IMG/VR virus record: IMGVR_UViG_3300044941_000432
Location: 1 to 26,724 of that record
Source of the DNA: a virus
Direction: 5' to 3' (one strand)
Length of the DNA: 26,724 bases
Position 1 is the first letter of the stretch. Each line of letters starts with the position of its first letter. Of the stretch, positions 14,833 to 22,360 are shown one piece after another. The notes below the pieces were generated by a model that had not been told where the DNA came from, did no database searches, and saw only the letters and a program-made list of their open reading frames with translations. Position numbers and translations under genes: made by a program.

Positions 14833-15881
14833 GCGGCGGCCCTCCGGCTGCGGGCGACGGACTCGAACAGCTTGACCCAGGCGGCGGAGAGTGCCTCTGG
14901 GTTCGCCAGGTCGCTCACCAGCTTCTCGCGGGCGGCCGTGATCACCTTCTGCCGCAGTTCCTCGTCGTAGGCGAGCGTCGCGGCGTGGTGGGCCAGTTCC
15001 TCGTCGCAGTCGCCGAGGAAGCCGGTCACGCCGTGGTCGATCATCTCCTTCCAGCCCCAGTCGTTCTGGGCGACGACGGGCACCCCGGCGGCGAACGCTT
15101 CCAGGCCAGCGCGGGGCCAGTTCTCCCGCGCCCCGCCGTTGACCGGCAGCAGGCAGTGCAGCGTGGCGAAGAACTGCGGGGTTGGGATGGCCATCGGCCG
15201 CAGGATGCTGGCCCACGGGGGCGGCGGGCCGAGCTTGGCCAGCGTCCGTTCGTCCACGCCCATGACCAGGGCCTGCCGGTGCCGGTGGGCGACGCGGTCG
15301 TAGATCCGCCAGGTGTTGCTCGACCACTTGTCGGCGTCGGGCCGCGCTACTCGCCCCACGACGAACGGCTCGTGCTTGCCGTGCGGCCGTGGGCGGAACT
15401 CCCACTCGTCGAGGTCGAACGCGCCGCGGATCAGGTGGCCGGACACCTTGTCGTAGCCGAGCGGGGCGAGTTGCGGCTCCAGCTGCTTCCGCTGGAAGTC
15501 GGACTGGAAGACGAAGGCGTCGGCGGGGCCGTGGTCGGCGAAGGCCTTCTTCTCGTGGTCGAACAGGAAGGTCATGCAGTTGGCCCAGACGAGCGGGCAG
15601 CCCAACGCCCGGAAACGGTGGGCGTGAACCAGGAACTCGCCGTTGCAGAAGGCCACGACCGGCGAGCCGGCCAGGCCGGGGACACGTTCGAGGTCGTCGG
15701 GCCGGGTCGGGTGGGTGACGCTGCCGAGGGCATCAAGCCGTGCCCGCCAGCGGTCGTCAAAGCCCCAGGTGGGGATGAGGTGGACGTCGAGTCCGGCCCG
15801 CCGCCAGAGCTTGACGGTGTGCCAGGCCTCGGTGTTGGCCCCGCCCATTTCGCCGGGGTAGCCGGCCAGGAAGACGCGCAT
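14829..15881 (-). CDS. GT4-like glycosyltransferase
   Basis: The 350-residue protein begins MRVFLAGYPGEMGGANTEAWHTVKLWRRAGLDVHLIP, a GT-B first strand with the Gly-rich acceptor loop, preceded by GGAGGT at ideal distance. The C-terminal Rossmann half has VVGRVARPDADKWSSNTWRIY (donor-binding strand), LHCLLPVNGGARENWPRAGLEAFAAGVPVVAQN (the E-x7-E-like GT4 signature, with E in ENWPRAGLEA) and a final WKEMIDHGVTGFLGD. It is normal length, without membrane segments. It starts only 11 bp after the stop of the Ser-rich phage protein gene and overlaps the next gene by 4 bp. It therefore looks like the first enzyme of a sugar-transfer cassette at the end of the phage operon. The frame is open upstream to 16631, but that stretch is the other frame of the Ser-rich gene. 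Confidence 0.88.
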   Translation of the reverse strand: MRVFLAGYPGEMGGANTEAWHTVKLWRRAGLDVHLIPTWGFDDRWRARLDALGSVTHPTRPDDLERVPGLAGSPVVAFCNGEFLVHAHRFRALGCPLVWANCMTFLFDHEKKAFADHGPADAFVFQSDFQRKQLEPQLAPLGYDKVSGHLIRGAFDLDEWEFRPRPHGKHEPFVVGRVARPDADKWSSNTWRIYDRVAHRHRQALVMGVDERTLAKLGPPPPWASILRPMAIPTPQFFATLHCLLPVNGGARENWPRAGLEAFAAGVPVVAQNDWGWKEMIDHGVTGFLGDCDEELAHHAATLAYDEELRQKVITAAREKLVSDLANPEALSAAWVKLFESVARSRRAAA

Positions 15882-15892
15882 GGAACCTCCGG

Positions 15893-17797
15893 TCAGAAGA
15901 GGATGACGAAACTGCTCTCGGTCGGCGGCGGTGGCGGGAAGACGAGCGAACTGCTCGGCTCGCCGGACGAACTCGGCGGCTCCCACCACCAACTGCTGCT
16001 CGACGAACTGTCGATCCACCACGAACTGCTCGGCCACCAGACGCTGCCGCTGCTGGGCGGGTGAACGATCACGTGGCTCGACGACGGCGGCGGAGCGAGG
16101 GAGGACGACGGGTCGATGACGATCAGGCTGCTCGACGGCAGCGGGTCGATGCCCGAGGTCGAACTCGAACTGCTCGACGGCCAGGTGGCGTTGCTCGACG
16201 AGGGTGGCTCGATCCACGACGACGGCGGCCACGGCACGTCGCTCGACGAGGGCGGATGCACCCACGACGAGGGTGGCTCGATCCACGACGATGAAGGCAC
16301 CACCCAGGACGACGAGGGGAACACCAGCGACGACGAACTCATCCACAGGCTGGAGCTCGACCAGCCGGACGAACTGCCCGAGCAGTTGTCGCAGCGGCAA
16401 CACCCCGCCTGGTGGCTGACGGCCCAGGAGCCTTCCTCGCGGGTCAGCCCGCCGTGTTCGATCCGCAGCGTGACGGTGCGGTGGTAGACGTACAGCCTGC
16501 CGCCCTCGCAGCGGACGTCCGTCTCGGTGACGCCGACGCCCGGCCCGCTGCCGCTGCTGCCCGACCCGCTCGGCGTGCCGCTCGACGACGGCCACAGGCT
16601 GGACGAGGGCCAGGAACTCGACGACGGCCACAGGCTCGATGACCAGCTACCCGAGCCGTCGCTGCCGGACGAGCTCCACCACGACGAGCCGCTCCACGAA
16701 CTGCCCGAGGACGACCACCAACTGCTGCCCGACGAACTGCCGCTGGACGACCCGGACGAACTCCACCACGACGAACTGCCCGAGGAACTGGGCCACCAGG
16801 ACGAACTCGGCCAGGCCGACGAACTCCACCACGACGAACTGCTGCTCGACCAGCCGCTGGACGACCCGCTCGAACTCCAGGCGGAACTCGACCCGGACGA
16901 ACTGCCCGAACTGCTCCCGGACGAACTGCCGCTGGACGACCCGCTTGACGAACTCGACGACGACGAACAGCACCCCTCGCCGAGGGCGACCACCTCCCAC
17001 TTGCGGCTGTCCTCAAACCGCTTGGCCAGCCCGAACGTCCCGGCCGGCACCGACTCCGCCGACGGGCAGTCGCACCCCTCGCCCGAGGTCGATTCGCTCT
17101 TGCACAGGTCCGGGCAGACGACGCCGATCGAGTCGTGGACGGTGAGCGTCACCTCGACCGGGCACCACTTGCCGTCCTGGAACACCACCGGCTTGGCCAG
17201 GGCCGAGCCGCACCGCGACAGCGACTCCAGCAACTGGAACCGCAGCACGTCCTCGGCGTCGCCCAGCCGCACCACCGCCCACCGCTCGGTCGAGCCGCTC
17301 TCCTCCAGCCACAGCACGCGGGCCGACCCCGCCGGGGCGTTGCGGAGCGACAGCGTGTTGCCCGGCTCCATCTCCGCGAAGTCGTACAGGTGGTCGGGAT
17401 CGACGATCACCTTGACCGGCGTCACGCCGGCCACGATGCCCCGTCCGATGGCGTTCACGTCGAGCGGTTCGAGCAGCACCGCGAACCGGCCGGCGGCGAT
17501 CGGGTCGTACGGCGTGCCGCCCTCGAAGTTGACCTTGTTCTTGAACTCCTGCAGGTTCGCCAGCGGGCCGACGATCGGCTCGGACATCGCCAACACGGCG
17601 AACCGTGGCAGCGCGAAGCCGGTGTTGTTCCGCACCCGGACGATGCCGGTCTGGCGGAACTCGTCGGCCGCGTCGGACTCGGTGTTGTGCTGCCGGGCGC
17701 GGACGTAGTTGGCCGCGTCCACGAAGCCGTTGAACGCGTCGGCCGGGATGACCAGCCGCTGGCCGGGCAGTGCCTTCTTGAACGGGTCGCCCGGCAT
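15893..17797 (-). CDS. Phage tail-associated protein with Ser/Trp/Pro-rich low-complexity regions
   Basis: The product is 634 residues. Residues 1-275 are a folded domain (MPGDPFKKALPGQRLVIPAD ... VRVRNNTGFALPRFAVLAM ... AVLLEPLDVNAIGRGIVAG) of a type I associate with planctomycete prophages; its exact structural role is unknown. A GEGCC motif (about 277-281) opens the first Ser-rich region (to about 425), made of SSSG, SSSW and WPSSS units. A small Cys-containing beta domain (ETDVRCEGGRLYVYHRTVTLRIEH and GCCRCDNC, about 430-472) separates it from the second Ser-rich region (about 473-620: EPPSSW, HPPSSS, WWPSSS). The tail ends PPPPPTESSFVILF. Dense Ser with Trp/Pro suits an extended, possibly O-glycosylated fibre. 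It follows the tail genes with a 1-bp gap and precedes glycosyltransferases by 11 bp. Alternatives are a baseplate or fibre component, or a surface-display protein. Confidence 0.8.
   Translation of the reverse strand: MPGDPFKKALPGQRLVIPADAFNGFVDAANYVRARQHNTESDAADEFRQTGIVRVRNNTGFALPRFAVLAMSEPIVGPLANLQEFKNKVNFEGGTPYDPIAAGRFAVLLEPLDVNAIGRGIVAGVTPVKVIVDPDHLYDFAEMEPGNTLSLRNAPAGSARVLWLEESGSTERWAVVRLGDAEDVLRFQLLESLSRCGSALAKPVVFQDGKWCPVEVTLTVHDSIGVVCPDLCKSESTSGEGCDCPSAESVPAGTFGLAKRFEDSRKWEVVALGEGCCSSSSSSSSGSSSGSSSGSSSGSSSGSSSAWSSSGSSSGWSSSSSSWWSSSAWPSSSWWPSSSGSSSWWSSSGSSSGSSSGSSWWSSSGSSWSGSSWWSSSGSDGSGSWSSSLWPSSSSWPSSSLWPSSSGTPSGSGSSGSGPGVGVTETDVRCEGGRLYVYHRTVTLRIEHGGLTREEGSWAVSHQAGCCRCDNCSGSSSGWSSSSLWMSSSSLVFPSSSWVVPSSSWIEPPSSWVHPPSSSDVPWPPSSWIEPPSSSNATWPSSSSSSTSGIDPLPSSSLIVIDPSSSLAPPPSSSHVIVHPPSSGSVWWPSSSWWIDSSSSSSWWWEPPSSSGEPSSSLVFPPPPPTESSFVILF
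15912..16380. repeat. Low-complexity DNA encoding the second Ser/Pro/Trp-rich region
   Basis: Irregular short repeats of CGACGA/GCTCGACGA type encode SSS clusters separated by W, PP, EPP and HPP on the minus strand. The frame is maintained throughout, so these repeats are constrained at protein level. They are not CRISPR or intergenic repeats. Confidence 0.7.
16525..16965. repeat. Low-complexity DNA encoding the first Ser/Gly/Trp-rich region
   Basis: Irregular repeats such as GACGAACTGCCG and GACGAACTCCACCACGA encode SSSG and SSSW units over about 145 residues. The region starts straight after a Cys-Cys pair. Both TCG and AGC/AGT serine codons are used, arguing against pure recent slippage of one codon. 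Confidence 0.7.
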
Positions 17798-17798
17798 G

Positions 17799-18581
17799 TC
17801 ACACCCCGATGCCCAACAGGGCGAAGTTGCCGTACTCGTAGACCCGTTCGACGTAGGCCGCGACCGGCTGCTTGATCAGCGTCTCCTCGTCCTCGGCGTC
17901 GGCGTACCGCACCCACAGGTACTCCCACCCCTTCTTCTCGATGCCGGTGATGTCGCCGACCGTGAGGTCCGTGGCGTTCGGGCTGGCGGCGAACTTGAAG
18001 GCGATCTCCCAGTCCTCGGTGCCGCGCTGCGAGCCGGACGCGCCGAGGAACAGCACCTCGCCGCGGGCGAACCCCTTGAACGGGGCGTGGTTCACCCGCC
18101 CGGTCAGGTAGAAGAGGGTGGTCTTGTACGCCCCGGTCAGCAGCGCGACGGGGACGTAGTGCGTCTCGGTGAAGTTGAAGACCGGGATGGTGATGTCGGT
18201 GCCTTCGACCGAGTCGGTCGAGACGCCGATGGCCCCCTGGAAGTCGGGCGGGTCGTCGCCGTAGCTGCCCACCGTCTCCAGGCTCTGCGTGATCTTCTGG
18301 TTCCCGCCGCCCGTGTCGAAGCTGTAACTGCTGGCCCCGGCTTCTTTCGGCTCGAGCTTGCCGTAGCGGGCGGTGACCTCCCAGACGCCGCCGCCCTGGT
18401 GGGCGATGTGGTAGTTCTGGAAGACCAGGTTGCCGTAGGCGAGCGGCAGGGTGGCCTGCACCAACGCCCGCACCTCGGCGTCCAGTTCGGTGCCCAGCAC
18501 CATGAACTGCAAGTCCACCGACGGGCTGTCGATCCCGACGGTGGCTTCGCGGCTGTCGAACTTCTCGATGATGATCGCCAT
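17799..18581 (-). CDS. Phage tail-associated protein of unknown role
   Basis: The 260-residue protein begins MAIIIEKFDSREATVGIDSPSVDLQFMVLGTELDAEVRALVQATLP. It is rich in predicted beta strands with few helices and has no signal peptide. It contains the segment YSFDTGGGNQKITQSLETVGSYGDDPPDFQGAIGV and an aromatic stretch near the C-terminus (GWEYLWVRYADAEDEETLIKQPVAAYVERVYEYGNF). I recognise no named domain. It lies between the tape measure gene (7-bp gap) and the Ser-rich protein (1-bp gap), where siphovirus-like phages place distal tail or baseplate hub proteins, so a distal tail/baseplate role is inferred from position. It is the kind of gene repeatedly found beside Ser-rich proteins in planctomycete prophages, but that is recollection, not a search. 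Confidence 0.7.
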   Translation of the reverse strand: MAIIIEKFDSREATVGIDSPSVDLQFMVLGTELDAEVRALVQATLPLAYGNLVFQNYHIAHQGGGVWEVTARYGKLEPKEAGASSYSFDTGGGNQKITQSLETVGSYGDDPPDFQGAIGVSTDSVEGTDITIPVFNFTETHYVPVALLTGAYKTTLFYLTGRVNHAPFKGFARGEVLFLGASGSQRGTEDWEIAFKFAASPNATDLTVGDITGIEKKGWEYLWVRYADAEDEETLIKQPVAAYVERVYEYGNFALLGIGV

Positions 18582-18588
18582 GGGTGCC

Positions 18589-20568
18589 TCACGCGAAGAC
18601 GAGGCCGCCGTGCTGGGCCTCCTGTACGAGTTTCTTGGTGTTCGCCGCCGTCTGCTCGGCCGCCTTGGCGGTGCGTTCGCTCAGGGACTCCGCGCCCAGC
18701 CCGCGGACGGCCAGCGCGCTGAAGGTGCCCTGGATGTCCACCTTCTCGCGGGCCGTGTCGGCCACCTCGTCGAGTTCGGGAAAGTCGGGCCGCTTCATGC
18801 GGTCGGGCGAGCGTGCTGCGTCGGCCTCCTCGCGCTTCCGCTTGGCCTCGGCGAGGGCGTCCTCCCACTCCTTGCGGGCGTCGGCGATGTCGGCCTCGCT
18901 CGCCGCGAGCGTCTCCTGCTTGCGCTTCTGCCGCTCGGCCCGCTCGGCCTCCTGCATGCGGTTGAGCTCGTCCTCGACCCCGGCGCGTTCGCCCTCGATG
19001 GCCGCCCGGCGGCGTTGCCGTTCCGTCTCGCGCTCGTTGACGGCGGCGTCGCGGCGGGCGTTGATGGCGTTGTCCTCGGCGGCGATCTCGTCGTTGATGC
19101 GGGCGATCTCCTCACCCGCGTCCTTGCCGGTGAACACGCTCTTGACCCGGGCCCACACCTTTTTGAAGAAGCCGCTGAACCGGTTCCACCCCTTCTGCAG
19201 CACGCCGATGAAGTTCGTCCAGGCGGTACCGAGGAAGCTGACCGTCTCGACCCAGGCGACCTGGATGCCGGCCCAGGCGTCGTTGAGGAACCGGGCCAGG
19301 CCGTAGACCGCGCGGTAGAAGGTGTCGATGAAGAAGTTCTTGAAGTCGATCCACTTCTCCTCCAGCCAGAGCACCCCCTTCTGGAACTCCATCTTGAGCG
19401 TCAGCCAGAGGATGCGGGCGGCGAGGCCGATGTCGCCGGCGGCCAGCGCGTCCGAGATCCCCTGCCACGCTGCGAGGGCGGTTTCCTTGAGGCCGTTGAA
19501 CTGCTCGCCGAGCCACGACAACGCTTGGCTGCCGGCGTCGGAGGTGTAGATCATGTAGCCGGCCAGCGCGACCACGGCGGCGGTGACCAGGCCGATCGGA
19601 CTCAAGATCGCCGCGACGACGGCGGCCAGGATCTTGAACACGGCCACCACGCCCATGATCAGCGACACCAGTCCGCCGATCGCCGCTCCGACGAACGAGA
19701 TGGCCCCGCCGGCCGCGATCAGGGCCACGCCCACTCCAACCACGGCGGCGATGACCTTGGCCACGGTGACGATGACCGCCTTGTTCTCCTTGACCCAGTT
19801 CACCACCCCGACCACGAACCGCGTGATGGTGCCCAACAGCGCGGTGAGGTCGGGGGCGAGTGCCCCGCCGATGGCGAAGGCGGCGGCCTTGAGGGTCTTG
19901 ATGAGCCGGTTCCAGGCGTCCTGCAGGTCGGCGGCCGACTGGGCCTGGTCGGTGCCCACCGTCAGCCCGAGCCGATTGGCCTCGGCCCGCAACTCGTCGA
20001 TCCCCTTGGCCCCGGCGGAGAGCAGCGGGATGAGCTTCTGGCCGCTCTTGCCGAAGACGTCCATCGCCAGGGCGGCCCGCTGCGTCGGGTTGCCGACCTG
20101 GGCGATGCGGTCGGCCAGGAGGCGGAACTGCTCGTCGGGCGTCAACGCCTTCAGGTCGGCGACGGTCAGGCCGAGCTTGGCGAGGGTGGCCCGCATCTCG
20201 CGGGAGCCGCTGGCCGCCGAGACAAGGTTCCGCTGCATCGCCTTCAGGCCCGCTTCGAGCGTCTCCAGGTCGGCCCCGGACTGCTCGGCGGCGAAGCCGA
20301 GCTCGGACAACGCCTCGGTCGAGACGCCGGTGCGGGCGGCCATCTTGTTGAGCGCGTCGCCGGCGTCCTTGAAGTGAAACACCATGCCGGCGACCGGGGC
20401 CAGGGCCGCCCCGCCCAGTGCCACGAGCCGCGCCCCCAGCCCGGCCACGCTCGCGCCGAACGCCTTGAGCTTCTTGGCGGCCGCGTCGAGGCCCTTGACG
20501 AGCCGGCTGTCCTTGACGGCCAACTCGACATACGCGGCACCGGCACGGATTCCCTTGGCGTCGGCCAT
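18589..20568 (-). CDS. Phage tail tape measure protein
   Basis: The 659-residue protein sets tail length and serves as a scaffold for tail tube assembly. Visible features include the typical N-terminal region with LVKGLDAAAKKLKAFGASVAGLGARLVALG, then the tape measure signature FKDAGDALNKMAARTGVSTEALSELGFAAEQSGADLETLEAGLKAMQRNL (about 66-115). A 'NPTQRAALAMDVFGKSGQKLIPLLSAG' block follows (about 160-186). Hydrophobic membrane-spanning-like segments cover about 263-342. Amphipathic aromatic helices follow (about 370-480), then a long charged coiled coil (about 490-600). At 659 residues it predicts a fairly short tail if the roughly 1.5 angstrom per residue rule holds. The start ATG lies 7 bp after the chaperone frame ends. 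Confidence 0.92.
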   Translation of the reverse strand: MADAKGIRAGAAYVELAVKDSRLVKGLDAAAKKLKAFGASVAGLGARLVALGGAALAPVAGMVFHFKDAGDALNKMAARTGVSTEALSELGFAAEQSGADLETLEAGLKAMQRNLVSAASGSREMRATLAKLGLTVADLKALTPDEQFRLLADRIAQVGNPTQRAALAMDVFGKSGQKLIPLLSAGAKGIDELRAEANRLGLTVGTDQAQSAADLQDAWNRLIKTLKAAAFAIGGALAPDLTALLGTITRFVVGVVNWVKENKAVIVTVAKVIAAVVGVGVALIAAGGAISFVGAAIGGLVSLIMGVVAVFKILAAVVAAILSPIGLVTAAVVALAGYMIYTSDAGSQALSWLGEQFNGLKETALAAWQGISDALAAGDIGLAARILWLTLKMEFQKGVLWLEEKWIDFKNFFIDTFYRAVYGLARFLNDAWAGIQVAWVETVSFLGTAWTNFIGVLQKGWNRFSGFFKKVWARVKSVFTGKDAGEEIARINDEIAAEDNAINARRDAAVNERETERQRRRAAIEGERAGVEDELNRMQEAERAERQKRKQETLAASEADIADARKEWEDALAEAKRKREEADAARSPDRMKRPDFPELDEVADTAREKVDIQGTFSALAVRGLGAESLSERTAKAAEQTAANTKKLVQEAQHGGLVFA

Positions 20569-20575
20569 CGCTGAC

Positions 20576-20881
20576 TCAATCTCCCGGTGGACGGTTGACG
20601 AACACCTGCTTCAACACGCCGATGCCGACCTTGACCCGTGGGGCGTCCTTCCGCCGGCAGTGCGGGTCGAAGTCGGCCGGGGTGAACGGGCGGGTCTTCT
20701 TCGGGTCGCGGTGGCAGTTGGCGATGACGGCCATCACGGCGGAGGTGTGCGCCCACCGCTGGCGGCTGACCGCCTCGGCCATGATCACGAGCTCGGCGAG
20801 GGTGAAGGGCCCTGGGTCAAGGCCGACGACCCCGGCGAGCTCCCAAACGAGGCGATCAATCTGTTCGCTTCCGCCTCCGGG
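20576..20881 (-). CDS. Tail assembly chaperone, second frame (likely reached by -1 frameshift)
   Basis: This frame encodes GGGSEQIDRLVWELAGVVGLDPGPFTLAELVIMAEAV, then ANCHRDPKKTRPFTPADFDPH and a Lys/Arg-rich end. The 'DP.PFTL.EL..MAE' and 'NCHRDPK' patterns are those of the small protein found between chaperone and tape measure genes in related prophages. It has no ATG, GTG or TTG before the conserved part; the first is a GTG inside ELVIM. It lies in the -1 frame of the preceding gene and overlaps its end. By analogy with gpG/gpGT of lambda, the product is probably an extension of the first chaperone by programmed -1 frameshifting. The left-strand boundary given (20881) is the latest plausible shift point. 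Confidence 0.65.
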   Translation of the reverse strand, partial: PGGGSEQIDRLVWELAGVVGLDPGPFTLAELVIMAEAVSRQRWAHTSAVMAVIANCHRDPKKTRPFTPADFDPHCRRKDAPRVKVGIGVLKQVFVNRPPGD

Positions 20882-21282
20882 TCGAGTTGGTCGAGGACCG
20901 TCTCCGCGTGATCCAGCAGCCGCGCCTTGACCTTCTTCCCGGCCGCGCTCAGCTTCCGCATGCCCGCCCGCGCCCGGGCGTCGGGGAAAAAATCGAATAG
21001 TTCCTCCACGAACGCTTCGGCCGCCAGTGTGATGGCGTCGCCGTACAGCGCGCGGCCGAAGTCCTCGTCGCTGACGTGGCGGGCGTCGGCCTCGTCCTTG
21101 CACAGGCAGTAGAGCACGTCGGCCAGTTGCACCGGGTCGGCCACCAGTTCGCTCAGCGGCTGGAAGCCGTCGTCGATGAGCTTGTACAGGTCGAGCTTCA
21201 TCAGGCCGCGGACCCGCTTCACGGCGGCCACGTTGATGGCCACCGTCCAGGTCCGCCCGGCGTTGTCCTGAAAGCTGTGCAT
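20785..21282 (-). CDS. Tail assembly chaperone, first frame (gpG-like)
   Basis: The 165-residue protein starts MHSFQDNAGRTWTVAINVAAVKRVRGLMKLDLYKLIDDGFQPLSELVADPVQLADVLYCLC, with GAGG six bases upstream of the ATG. This resembles small tail assembly chaperones that coat the tape measure protein before tube polymerisation. It sits between the tail genes and the tape measure gene, the expected place. The end of the frame (FGSSPGSSALTQGPSPSPSS) looks like out-of-frame sequence of the overlapping downstream gene. This supports the idea that translation normally leaves the frame before there in a fraction of ribosomes. Charged helices (AAGKKVKARLLDHAETVLDQLDPEAEA) precede the overlap. Confidence 0.75.
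   Translation of the reverse strand: MHSFQDNAGRTWTVAINVAAVKRVRGLMKLDLYKLIDDGFQPLSELVADPVQLADVLYCLCKDEADARHVSDEDFGRALYGDAITLAAEAFVEELFDFFPDARARAGMRKLSAAGKKVKARLLDHAETVLDQLDPEAEANRLIASFGSSPGSSALTQGPSPSPSS
20986..20992 (-). promoter_or_regulatory. Candidate -1 slippery heptamer T TTT TTC in the chaperone gene
   Basis: In the first chaperone frame the codons GAT TTT TTC CCC form T TTT TTC, a canonical X XXY YYZ slippery site, with T TTC CCC overlapping it. The -1 frame is open from here to 20576. A shift here would add an Arg-rich stretch, so a shift closer to the overlap, for example at C CCG (20878-20881, giving DP then GGGSEQIDRL), is also possible. Confidence 0.4.
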
Positions 21283-21290
21283 GGTGAACC

Positions 21291-22340
21291 TCACTTCGCG
21301 GAAGGGCCGGCGGTGCGGATCGGGATCGGGTGCGGCGTCCACTCGCCGGTGCCAGCCTCCTCGCGTTTGCCGTCCTTGCAGATCGGGATGGGGACCGGCA
21401 CCCAGGCCTCGTCGGCGTCGTCGGCCGCCCTGGGCCGGGTGCGGCGGGCGACTTCGGCCGAGCAGCCCCACATCGACACCTTGCGGGCCATGCCGCTGGT
21501 GCAGCAGACGACCGACACCAGTTCGTTGGTGTCGCTGCGGAAGATGCCGCCGCCGGAGTCGCCGGACGACACGCTCAGGATCATCCGCAGTTGCCCCTGG
21601 CCGTTCTCCCGCTCGGCGACGGTGCCGTCCTCCCGGTTGCCCGGCTTGTCCACGCCGAAGCCCATGTGCCAGACCGGGGTATCGACCGCCGGGTTGCTCT
21701 CGGCGATCAGGGCGTAGGGGAGATCCTTGACCTCGTCGTCGGTGACGCACCAGGCCACGTCGGGCGTCTTGTGGAACGCCACGACGCGGATGCCGAACGA
21801 GCGGCTGTCCTTGAGGGTGAGCGTGCCGCGTGCCCCGACGCCCGAGACGCAGTGGGCGGCGGTGAGCACGTCCCAGCGGCCGTCGGGCCGCCGCGGGCCG
21901 ATCACGGTGGCCGTGCAGCCGGCGGTGCCGAAGCGGATGCGGCCCAGGGCGTTCACCGGGTCGAGCTTGCCGTCCCCCGGCGGCTTGGGGTCGGGTTTGG
22001 GCGGCACCGGAGGCACTGGCGTGCAGGACTCGATGGTGACGCTGATCCGCGCTTCCTCGACCGACAACGCCCCGTCGGCGTTAGTGATGACGAGCAGTTC
22101 GACCTCGTAGGTGCCGGGGTGGGCGGCGAACTCCAGGACGCCGCGCGGGCTGGTGGCCCGCAGCACGTCCTTCGACGGGTAGACCCGCCACAGGAGCGCG
22201 GCCTTGGCATCCACCCCTTCGGCCTTGAGCCGGACGAGCGAATGCGGCTTGTACTTCGTTTCGCCGCCGATGCGGATCGTGTCGGCGTTCGCGGCCAACG
22301 GCACCAGGGCAAGCAAGGCAATGGCAAACACAGAACGCAT
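21291..22340 (-). CDS. Secreted trypsin-like serine protease
   Basis: The 349-residue protein starts at ATG 22340, six bases after GAGGAG. The signal peptide MRSVFAIALLALVPLAANA has a likely cleavage site after ANA. Residues of about 20-115 look like an Ig-like beta domain (HSLVRLKAEGVDAKAALLWRVYP), then a Pro-rich hinge (PVPPVPPKPDPKPP). The trypsin/S1 domain has all three catalytic elements: WDVLTAAHC (His), TPDVAWCVTD (Asp) and SVSSGDSGGGIF (Ser with oxyanion GDSGG). The C-terminal tail (PVPIPICKDG ... PHPIPIRTAG) has no domain. It should be exported by Sec and act outside the cytoplasm. It is embedded in the tail operon, 20 bp after the tail tube gene and 8 bp before the chaperone. A Sec-exported enzyme is odd there, because tail parts assemble in the cytoplasm; it may be a morphogenetic, lytic or moron gene. 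Confidence 0.88.
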   Translation of the reverse strand: MRSVFAIALLALVPLAANADTIRIGGETKYKPHSLVRLKAEGVDAKAALLWRVYPSKDVLRATSPRGVLEFAAHPGTYEVELLVITNADGALSVEEARISVTIESCTPVPPVPPKPDPKPPGDGKLDPVNALGRIRFGTAGCTATVIGPRRPDGRWDVLTAAHCVSGVGARGTLTLKDSRSFGIRVVAFHKTPDVAWCVTDDEVKDLPYALIAESNPAVDTPVWHMGFGVDKPGNREDGTVAERENGQGQLRMILSVSSGDSGGGIFRSDTNELVSVVCCTSGMARKVSMWGCSAEVARRTRPRAADDADEAWVPVPIPICKDGKREEAGTGEWTPHPIPIRTAGPSAK

Positions 22341-22360
22341 GAGAACTCCTCGGGTGTGGA

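Noticed and set aside
14833-15405. Upstream extension of the pyruvyl transferase-like frame
   Set aside because: It overlaps the GT4 gene in another frame and is Arg/Pro-rich; the GTGA overlap gives the start at 14832.
15900-16980. Repetitive DNA considered as a CRISPR array or intergenic repeat
   Set aside because: Repeats are short and irregular, lack unique spacers, and keep one open frame encoding Ser-rich protein.
18451-20574. Plus-strand open frame of 707 codons opposite the tape measure gene
   Set aside because: It is a mirror frame of a GC-rich coding region, rich in Asp-Gly-His-Gln runs with no recognisable fold. The minus-strand tape measure protein is unmistakable.
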